Positions 1 through 5,189 of a DNA stretch of 64,000 nucleotides are shown here, piece after piece (the stretch's first letter is position 1; each line of letters starts with the position of its first letter). Where the stretch lies: NCBI GenBank assembly GCA_040386235.1, contig JAZKGA010000001.1, positions 1,054,001 through 1,118,000 of the forward strand, in the 5' to 3' direction. This DNA is from JAZKGA01 sp040386235. Its GTDB lineage: Bacteria > Pseudomonadota > Alphaproteobacteria > Micavibrionales > Micavibrionaceae. The notes under the pieces are model-generated. The model worked only from the letters and a program-made list of their open reading frames with translations, had not been told where the DNA came from and did no database searches. The position numbers and the translations under genes were made by a program.

Positions 1-40
1 TCTCTCTGAGTATGGGGAAGGGTGATGTAGATGGCTGTGG
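1..40. repeat. Left copy of 40-bp imperfect direct repeat bounding the accessory island (att-like)
   Basis: This segment matches 4913-4952 at 37 of 40 positions; the mismatches are at positions 19, 23 and 38. The right-hand copy runs into the 3' end of the tRNA-Gln gene, so the last bases here (about 32-40) look like a decayed copy of that tRNA's 3' tip. This arrangement is typical of attL/attR sites made by tRNA-targeting integrases. The repeat begins at the first base of the window, so it may extend further left. No integrase gene lies between the copies. Confidence 0.7.
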
Positions 41-103
41 TGCCACATATAGGGTGTCCATGACCTTGCTCTCTGTCAACACGATAAGCGTGCATATGGG
101 AAA

Positions 104-130
104 TGGAGTTCGAATCCCCCCGATCTCCTT
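104..130 (+). other. tRNA-like 3' fragment (T-arm and acceptor-like)
   Basis: The nonamer GTTCGAATC, a T-loop consensus, lies at 108-116 and is followed by a C-run and GATCTCC, which resembles an acceptor 3' strand. No convincing D-arm, anticodon arm or matching 5' acceptor could be drawn upstream, and the T-stem pairs imperfectly. It may be a remnant left by an integration event close to the repeat at 1-40, or chance. Confidence 0.3.
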
Positions 131-615
131 GCAAAACCGGTTTGTAGGGGATTTTCGTGATTTAGTGGAACTTGAGATTGCTGAGCAGCTCAGCACTGGC
201 GGTTTTCTAGTGTTTTGATGGGGAAATTCCCTAAACCCACTCCAAGGGTTTTTTTCAATCTGCAGGGAATTATTTATCGTTTTAAGGATATTTACTATCG
301 TAAGGTGTCCTTTAAGCGGCATGCCGTCGGTGGTGTTATCTCCTCCATCCAGATTTCGTCAGCCCGAAAAGCTGTGCAGGCCCGACATAGTTTGACGGTT
401 GGGCGATATAATAGATGGAACTCTGAGGAAAAAGATCGTCGTCATACTGTGATTTATCTTCTTCATCAGGCAGAATGAAAATGTTGGCAAATGGTTTACC
501 GTATATCCAACATAAGACCGCTGCCGGAAAGCATTCAGTATCTGGCGGGATGGGCATTTTGACGGTATGATTTTGCGCAATACAGGAAAACGGTAAGGCT
601 TTTCGGAGGGATATG
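131..615. other. Non-coding, AT-rich left flank of the island; no supported gene
   Basis: About 500 bases without a credible gene. Short open frames exist on both strands (for example about 70-90 codons near 215-478 and 336-557), but they have no ribosome binding site, no recognisable motif and overlap each other, so I do not call them. The stretch may be decayed mobile DNA. Confidence 0.5.
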
Positions 616-645
616 TTGAACGGTATATATTTAAAGCCTTAGAAT
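616..645 (+). promoter_or_regulatory. Candidate sigma70 promoter of the STAS/ATPase gene
   Basis: TTGAAC at 616-621 and TAGAAT at 640-645 are separated by 18 bases, which predicts a start near 652, about 24 bases before the ATG at 676. Nearby DNA is very AT-rich, so chance matches are likely and confidence is moderate. Confidence 0.4.
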
Positions 646-675
646 ACAGAGTAAATTAAAGGTAATTTAAAAATT

Positions 676-1758
676 ATGAAAGAGTCCATTAAAAAAGTTT
701 TAGCAAAAAAGTCGCCGCAAAAAGCAGCTGACATAGCTAAGGCGTTGGGTGCAACCCGCAAGGAAGTGAATTCTTTCCTTCATAAGAATACAGACTCATT
801 CGCCAAGGATGATGATTTTCAATGGTCAGAAATTACAGGCAATGAACTAACTGTCAATTTACAGCCTAAAAATTGGATCGACTGTAAATCGCTAGAAGAC
901 TCTCTGGTTTCGGCAGGGTCGCCTCTCGATTCAGCATGCAATTATATTACTTTTATTATACCAGAGAAAAGTGCGATTTTGCTTGAAGCATCAGCTCGCT
1001 TACTCGCTCTGTGCAATCAACTTGTTCATGCTGGAAAGAAAGTTAAGCTCGACTTTTCAGTATGCAAACAAACCCTCACTTATTTGGATCGTGTCGGTGT
1101 ACTGACACAGTTGCACGATGATATTAGTGTGGTTCCTGCGAAGCCGAAAGAAGCGAGAGCATTAAAATTTGCTGGGAAATCTGATGCACTTGTAGAGGTT
1201 GGAAGCATTGATCCAGCCAAAGCAAACAAAGAAATCATTATCAAATTGACCAAGACATTTGTGAACCTTGCAGGTGAGGGCTACGAGACCGTTGCATTTA
1301 CAATTTTTTCTGAACTGGTGGGCAATGTCAGCGAGCATAGCCAGACCCCAATTCCTGGGTTTGCCGCACTTCAAGTTTACAGCGCGAACCGGAAACATAT
1401 TCAGACAATCGTTTCAGACAGCGGCCTCGGCATTTCGAAAACTCTTAGGCCGTCTTTGAAAAGTCACTACCCTTCGCTTCATCGGCAATATCATACCGAA
1501 AGCCTTTCATCCGATGTTGCACTTGTCATAGAAGCGATTAGCCAAGGGGAAATTAGCCGCTTCGGTGCCGGTCGCGGACTAGGTTTCAAAAGCACGACTA
1601 AGCAAGCCATGAAGTTTGATGCGAAGCTATCCATACGTCAGGAAACATTCTCAATAATGCTACAGTTCGAGAATGGGGAGATTTCTGATGTCAAAAAATT
1701 TACAGATCTTGTGAAAATCAATGGAACCCACATTTGTTTTGATTTTTATGTTGATTAA
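676..1758 (+). CDS. STAS-like domain plus GHKL ATPase protein with N-terminal winged helix
   Basis: 360 aa. Residues 1-36 look like a small winged helix (AADIAKALGATRKEVNSFL). Residues about 90-150 resemble a STAS-like fold. The C-terminal half has histidine-kinase-type ATPase motifs: N-box ELVGNVSEHS (213-222), G1 box DSGLGI (248-253) and G2 box GAGRGLGF (297-304). There is no phospho-acceptor histidine domain or receiver, so it is not a classical sensor kinase; an anti-sigma/SpoIIAB-like or signalling ATPase is more likely. It is AT-rich compared with the chromosomal genes further right. It is followed 57 bases later by a STAS-like/winged-helix gene on the same strand, suggesting a regulatory pair for the ubiquitin-like operon downstream. 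Partner and ligand are unknown. Confidence 0.72.
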   Translation: MKESIKKVLAKKSPQKAADIAKALGATRKEVNSFLHKNTDSFAKDDDFQWSEITGNELTVNLQPKNWIDCKSLEDSLVSAGSPLDSACNYITFIIPEKSAILLEASARLLALCNQLVHAGKKVKLDFSVCKQTLTYLDRVGVLTQLHDDISVVPAKPKEARALKFAGKSDALVEVGSIDPAKANKEIIIKLTKTFVNLAGEGYETVAFTIFSELVGNVSEHSQTPIPGFAALQVYSANRKHIQTIVSDSGLGISKTLRPSLKSHYPSLHRQYHTESLSSDVALVIEAISQGEISRFGAGRGLGFKSTTKQAMKFDAKLSIRQETFSIMLQFENGEISDVKKFTDLVKINGTHICFDFYVD

Positions 1759-1787
1759 ACTTTTGTTCACCTGTTTATGAGTATAAT

Positions 1788-1814
1788 ATCTGGTGTATCT
1801 GCTTAAATTAAGGA
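1788..1814 (+). repeat. 27-bp leader repeat, copy 1 (upstream of the STAS-like/wHTH gene)
   Basis: This segment, beginning ATCTGGT and ending TTAAGGA, matches 2453-2479 at 22 of 27 positions with no gaps. Both copies end in the Shine-Dalgarno region of a start codon. A further 17-mer at 2368-2384 matches the start of the second copy at 15 of 17 positions. A TATAAT hexamer lies directly upstream at 1782-1787. A shared operator, perhaps for the winged-helix protein encoded next to it, is one explanation; a duplicated leader is another. Confidence 0.5.
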
Positions 1815-1815
1815 A

Positions 1816-2367
1816 ATGGAACAGAATCAAATGCTGATTCAGCTGCTCGACTATCTTCAAGACTCCTATCCCTACGGCAACGACGAAGGCCGAAGAATTT
1901 TTTCCCAGATGCAGGACTTAATTGCGAAGCATCCGGATGAAAAGATTTTTGGTATTTCTTTGAAAGGTGTTCAAGTCACTGACGCCTCCTTTCCTCGTGA
2001 AAGTATCGTTTCCCTTGCAAAAATGTATAAGGGCGAAAAGGGTTTTTATCTCTGTGATTTCGCTTCGCAGGATTTGTTAGATAATTGGAGCTATGCGGCT
2101 CAGGCAAAAGTACAACCAATAATTATAAAAAAAGGAAAGGGCTATGAACTCATAGGCCCGCCTGTGACCGACACTTCAAAAGCGCTCCTAGATATTGTCA
2201 TGAAAGAAGGCACGGTCACGACCTCAGTGATCGCCGAAGAACTTAATGTCTCGCCGCAAAATGCAAGCGCAAAGATGAAGAAGCTGCTGGACCTGGGTCT
2301 CGTCCTGGCTAGCAAAGAAGCCGCTGAGTCTGGCGGTTTGGAGTTTGTCTTCACCGCCATCAAATAA
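1816..2367 (+). CDS. STAS-like domain with C-terminal winged-helix (MarR-like) protein
   Basis: 183 aa. Residues about 40-105 (FGISLKGVQVTDASF followed by a helix and LCDF) look like a small STAS/DUF4325-type alpha/beta domain. Residues about 118-183 form a winged helix: TSKALLDIVMKEGTVTT, then SVIAEELNVSPQNASAKM as the recognition region, then a wing. The start is ambiguous. AGGA at 1811-1814 is only 1 base from the ATG at 1816 and 16 from an in-frame ATG at 1831. It sits between the STAS/ATPase gene and the ubiquitin-like operon and is a good candidate for its regulator, but this is inferred from position and fold only. Confidence 0.65.
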   Translation: MEQNQMLIQLLDYLQDSYPYGNDEGRRIFSQMQDLIAKHPDEKIFGISLKGVQVTDASFPRESIVSLAKMYKGEKGFYLCDFASQDLLDNWSYAAQAKVQPIIIKKGKGYELIGPPVTDTSKALLDIVMKEGTVTTSVIAEELNVSPQNASAKMKKLLDLGLVLASKEAAESGGLEFVFTAIK

Positions 2368-2382
2368 ATCTGTTAAAACTGC

Positions 2383-2411
2383 TTGCATTAATCAGATTGA
2401 TGCTGTATACT
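2383..2411 (+). promoter_or_regulatory. Strong sigma70-type promoter for the ubiquitin-like operon
   Basis: TTGCAT at 2383-2388 and TATACT at 2406-2411 are separated by exactly 17 bases. Transcription would start near 2418, about 70 bases before the ATG at 2488. It overlaps the partial leader repeat at 2368-2384, so a protein bound there would compete with RNA polymerase at the -35 element. Confidence 0.6.
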
Positions 2412-2423
2412 TGATTATAGATG

Positions 2424-2448
2424 AAGGAAGCAGCCGCTTCTTTTTATT
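2424..2448 (+). terminator. Intrinsic-terminator-like hairpin in the operon leader (possible attenuator)
   Basis: GAAGC at 2427-2431 pairs with GCTTC at 2436-2440 around a 4-base loop, the stem can extend by three A/G-T pairs, and a T-run follows (2441-2445, then ATTT). It lies just downstream of the predicted start near 2418 and before the first start codon at 2488. It could end transcripts of the upstream gene or attenuate the downstream operon. The stem is short, so strength is uncertain. Confidence 0.4.
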
Positions 2449-2452
2449 TATA

Positions 2453-2479
2453 ATCTGGTAAAACCGCTTAACTTAAGGA
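2453..2479 (+). repeat. 27-bp leader repeat, copy 2 (upstream of the 46-aa gene)
   Basis: Ungapped match to 1788-1814 at 22 of 27 positions, ending at the ribosome binding site of the gene at 2488. The first 17 bases also match 2368-2384 (15 of 17). Having copies before both the candidate regulator gene and the candidate target operon is the usual layout for an autoregulated operator. Confidence 0.5.
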
Positions 2480-2487
2480 GAATCACA

Positions 2488-2628
2488 ATGGGTTCACGCA
2501 AATCAAACGAAACAACTAGCGCCAAAGCGGCTTCCGCCGCTGCCCGCGTCCTGAGTAATCCAAAATCATCCAAAGACGCCAAGAGCGCCGCAGCATCGGC
2601 ACTCACCCAGCGTCCAAACAAGAAATAA
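2488..2628 (+). CDS. 46-aa Ser/Ala/Lys-rich protein, first gene of the ubiquitin-like operon
   Basis: The ATG is preceded by AAGGAG at 2475-2480 with 7-base spacing, a strong signal. The protein is basic and low in complexity, with two similar halves (KAASAAARVLSNPKS and DAKSAAASALTQRPNKK). It has no signal peptide or membrane segment. From memory, small proteins of this composition occur beside accessory or mobile genes, but I know of no assigned function. It ends 15 bases before the multiubiquitin start, so they are probably co-transcribed. It could be a target, adaptor or DNA-binding peptide; this is not established. Confidence 0.65.
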   Translation: MGSRKSNETTSAKAASAAARVLSNPKSSKDAKSAAASALTQRPNKK

Positions 2629-2643
2629 GACAGGGAGGAAAGC

Positions 2644-3168
2644 ATGTCTGAAGAAATTGATGAAATTGAGGTCATCGACCTTGAAGAATACGCGGGATCT
2701 AACCACCCGCTGCCAAAACATGTCCACTATTACAAGATCCGCATTGATGACGAGAAGATCCTGGTCAAATCGCCTATCAAAGCAGAAGAAGTCTTGATCG
2801 CGGTAGACTTGGAGCCAGAAGATTATCAACTGGTGCAGGTGTTCAAGGATGGGCGTGAGGTTGAACTCGATCCCGACCATGAAATTGATCTTCGTGCTGA
2901 CGGCGTGGAGCGTTTCAAAGCTCTGCTGCTGCAAAGCACGGTAATCACGGTGAATGCCCGCCCCAAAACTGTCACAGAAAAGCGGCTTTCATTCATGGAG
3001 GTCGTTGCTCTGGCCTTCAATCCTGTTCCAACCGGCGATAACTGGGTCTTCACTGTCACTTATTACAATGGCCCCAAGAAAAATCCGGAAGGGTCTATGG
3101 TCAAAGGCGACAAAGTAAAAATCAAAAAAGGGATGGTTTTCAATGTCACAGCAACTGATAAATCGTAA
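2644..3168 (+). CDS. Multiubiquitin-type protein with two tandem ubiquitin-like domains
   Basis: 174 aa. An acidic leader of about 25 residues precedes two beta-grasp-like units, about 27-95 (YKIRIDDEKILVKSP onward) and about 98-174 (VITVNARPKTVTEKRLSF onward), fitting the bacterial multiubiquitin family. Family members serve as the ubiquitin-like modifier or scaffold in E1-linked operons. The C terminus is VTATDKS, with no di-glycine, so if it is conjugated, either processing or the chemistry must differ from ubiquitin. GGAGG lies 6-7 bases before the ATG. The 3' end overlaps the E1-like gene by 26 bases, suggesting translational coupling. The call rests on fold pattern and operon context. 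Confidence 0.82.
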   Translation: MSEEIDEIEVIDLEEYAGSNHPLPKHVHYYKIRIDDEKILVKSPIKAEEVLIAVDLEPEDYQLVQVFKDGREVELDPDHEIDLRADGVERFKALLLQSTVITVNARPKTVTEKRLSFMEVVALAFNPVPTGDNWVFTVTYYNGPKKNPEGSMVKGDKVKIKKGMVFNVTATDKS

Positions 3169-4324
3169 TCACGACCTCAAACGTCTACGCGACGACGGCT
3201 ATGAAATCGACATTGTGTCCGGTCACCTTGTCATGCGAAACGTGCCGTACATCAACGCCGAAAAGCAGGTGTTATACGGTACACTCGTGTCTGAGCTTTC
3301 GCTGAGCGGCGACCTTACGGTCACACCGCAAACGCATGTCATCAGCTTCACCGGTGGATATCCCTGTGATGCCGATGGAAAACGCCTTGATAAGATCGTC
3401 AACAGCGAAAGCACGAACAAACTGGCAGAGGGGCTGACAGTCAACTATAGCTTTTCGAGTAAGCCGGTCGCTGGCTATAAAGACTATTATGATAAAATGA
3501 CCACGTACGAAAAAATTCTATCCAGCGCGGCTCAGGCTATTGACCCGTCCGCCTCGGCAAAGAATTTCGCCGTGGTCGCATCCGCCGAAGCAGATTCGCC
3601 GTTTCAATACATAGACACAGCATCAAGCCGTGCCGAAATTGGGGCCGTGAGCAATAAATTAAAAATGCGTAAGGTGGCCATCATCGGTCTGGGCGGCTCG
3701 GGGTCTTATGTTTTGGATCTTCTTGCAAAAACGCCCATACAGGAAATTCACCTGTTTGACGGCGATTGGTTCTATCAGCACAACGCATTTCGCGTACCTG
3801 GTGCAGCCTCGCTCGAAACGCTTCGTCAACGCCTAAAAAAGGTTGACTACATGCACGGCATCTATTCTCAGATGCATCGTGGCATCGTTCCACACCCTTA
3901 TAAGGTCGTGCTGGAAAACATCGAAGAACTTGCAGATATGGATTTTGTCTTTATCTGCATCGATGATGGCCCCTCCAGAAAAATGGTCGTCGCAAAGCTT
4001 GAGGAATTTGGCATCGCTTTTATTGACGTCGGCATGGGCGTCTATCTTATCGATGAAAAGCTTGGTGGGCAGGTTCGCGTTACCAGCAGCACAGATATGA
4101 TGCGTGACCATATTCATGCCAAAGAACGTATCCCCTTCGGCGCAGCGGACGGCAATAATGAATACAACAAAAATATTCAGATTGCCGACCTTAACTGCCT
4201 AAACGCGACGATGGCGGTGATTAAGTGGAAAAAACTTCTTACTTTTTACCATGACTTTGGTCACGAGCATCACAGTGTCTACACCGTTGACGGAAACCGC
4301 CTTACGAATGATGATAAATCATGA
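3143..4324 (+). CDS. E1/ThiF-like adenylyltransferase with N-terminal DUF6791-type domain
   Basis: 393 aa. Residues about 1-130 match the N-terminal domain (DUF6791-like) seen fused to ThiF proteins in multiubiquitin operons. The ThiF/E1 fold follows: nucleotide-binding GLGGSGS at 182-188, acidic FDGD (D206, D208), and N214 and R218 of the adenylation site. Predicted reaction: ATP-dependent adenylation of the ubiquitin-like C terminus. Candidate thiol residues are C73, C272 (FICIDDG) and C352 (ADLNCLNA); I cannot tell which, if any, is the catalytic cysteine. GGGATGG about 7 bases upstream supports this start, inside the multiubiquitin gene. It overlaps the next gene by 4 bases (ATGA). No E2 or JAB gene adjoins it. 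Confidence 0.85.
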   Translation: MSQQLINRNHDLKRLRDDGYEIDIVSGHLVMRNVPYINAEKQVLYGTLVSELSLSGDLTVTPQTHVISFTGGYPCDADGKRLDKIVNSESTNKLAEGLTVNYSFSSKPVAGYKDYYDKMTTYEKILSSAAQAIDPSASAKNFAVVASAEADSPFQYIDTASSRAEIGAVSNKLKMRKVAIIGLGGSGSYVLDLLAKTPIQEIHLFDGDWFYQHNAFRVPGAASLETLRQRLKKVDYMHGIYSQMHRGIVPHPYKVVLENIEELADMDFVFICIDDGPSRKMVVAKLEEFGIAFIDVGMGVYLIDEKLGGQVRVTSSTDMMRDHIHAKERIPFGAADGNNEYNKNIQIADLNCLNATMAVIKWKKLLTFYHDFGHEHHSVYTVDGNRLTNDDKS

Positions 4325-4776
4325 ACATGAAAATCTCACAATTCCGGCATGAATTCGTCGAGTTCGTGCCTGAACGGATCGAAGATGGCGTTGTATATGT
4401 TTCGATACCCTATGCAACAGCTATTCATCGTTGCGCCTGTGGCTGTGGTCACGAGGTCGTTACGCCACTAAGCCCGACGGATTGGAGGGTCATTTTTGAC
4501 GGAAAATCCGTATCTCTTGATCCATCAATTGGTAACTGGAGCTTTGACTGTCAGTCTCATTATTTTATTCGCAAAAATCGCGTTTTATGGTGTGAGAAAT
4601 GGTCGAAAGAACGTATTGATCTGGGCCGTGCTCACGATAATGATAGCAAAGACAGCTACTATAAATCAGGGGTCTCTCAAACCAATGATAAACGACCTGC
4701 TGTTAAGCCAGCCAGGCTGACCGCTTCGGGGGCAAATGGTATTCTAAATAGAATTCGTAATCTCTGGTCATTCTAA
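4321..4776 (+). CDS. DUF6527-like Cys/His-rich protein of the ubiquitin-like operon
   Basis: 151 aa. A cysteine cluster CACGCGHE (C38, C40, C42, H44) and a second pair C77 and H80 (FDCQSHYFIRKNRV) with C91 suggest a zinc-binding treble-clef-like domain, as in the DUF6527 family that accompanies E1 and multiubiquitin genes. The conserved stretches TPLSPTDWR and DPSIGNWSFDC match the family as I remember it. A RING/E3-like or substrate-binding role is an inference only. The tail from about residue 95 is polar and probably disordered. The ATG overlaps the E1 stop (ATGA), so the three genes form a tightly coupled operon that ends the island. Confidence 0.8.
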   Translation: MNMKISQFRHEFVEFVPERIEDGVVYVSIPYATAIHRCACGCGHEVVTPLSPTDWRVIFDGKSVSLDPSIGNWSFDCQSHYFIRKNRVLWCEKWSKERIDLGRAHDNDSKDSYYKSGVSQTNDKRPAVKPARLTASGANGILNRIRNLWSF

Positions 4777-4912
4777 GAATAATGTGCTGAACATTAAGAA
4801 TTTTACAACTGAGATAGCCGGGTATTCCAGCCCATAAATCCTCATTCTTAGTCGTGTGGCGAAAAGGGCATCTGGCACCAAGGTCTCGGATTGCAGGCCC
4901 CATGGGGGTATT

Positions 4913-4952
4913 TCTCTCTGAGTATGGGGAGGGGAGATGTAGATGGCTGGGG
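4913..4952. repeat. Right copy of 40-bp direct repeat, running into tRNA-Gln 3' end (att-like)
   Basis: Matches 1-40 at 37 of 40 positions. Its last nine bases (4944-4952) are the CCA end and acceptor 3' strand of the minus-strand tRNA-Gln gene, here intact and base-paired; the left copy differs within this part. The right copy therefore preserves the functional tRNA end, as usual when an element integrates into the 3' part of a tRNA gene. The copies are 4,912 bp apart. Confidence 0.7.
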
Positions 4953-5018
4953 CGGCTGGATTCGAACCAACGAATGGCGGTACCAAAAACCGCTGCCTTA
5001 CCGCTTGGCGACGCCCCA
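4944..5018 (-). tRNA. tRNA-Gln (anticodon TTG)
   Basis: Read on the minus strand, TGGGGCG pairs with CGCCCCA to form the acceptor, followed by G and an encoded CCA. The anticodon loop is TTTTGGT, giving TTG, with stem GCGGT/ACCGC. The T-loop GTTCGAATC is present. Full cloverleaf of 75 bases including CCA. Its 3' end is the apparent integration point of the island to its left. Confidence 0.95.
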
Positions 5019-5189
5019 ACGTATCTGTTGTGTGGGGCATGGTTTAACGATATTTCATCCATTTTGCAAGGGGAATTATGCACCCCTGTGGACAGTTTTA
5101 GCATTATCACCTGTTCTATTTTACAAAATACTTGCCCGTAGCGTAGGCTTTGGTCTATGACATTGACAGGCAACATGGTGGGATAAACA

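Noticed and set aside
215..557. Two overlapping short open frames on opposite strands in the left flank
   Set aside because: No ribosome site, no recognisable motif, and they compete for the same DNA; more likely chance frames in AT-rich DNA.
4703..5176. Open frames across the right repeat and tRNA-Gln
   Set aside because: They read through a tRNA gene and the att-like repeat and have no ribosome site.
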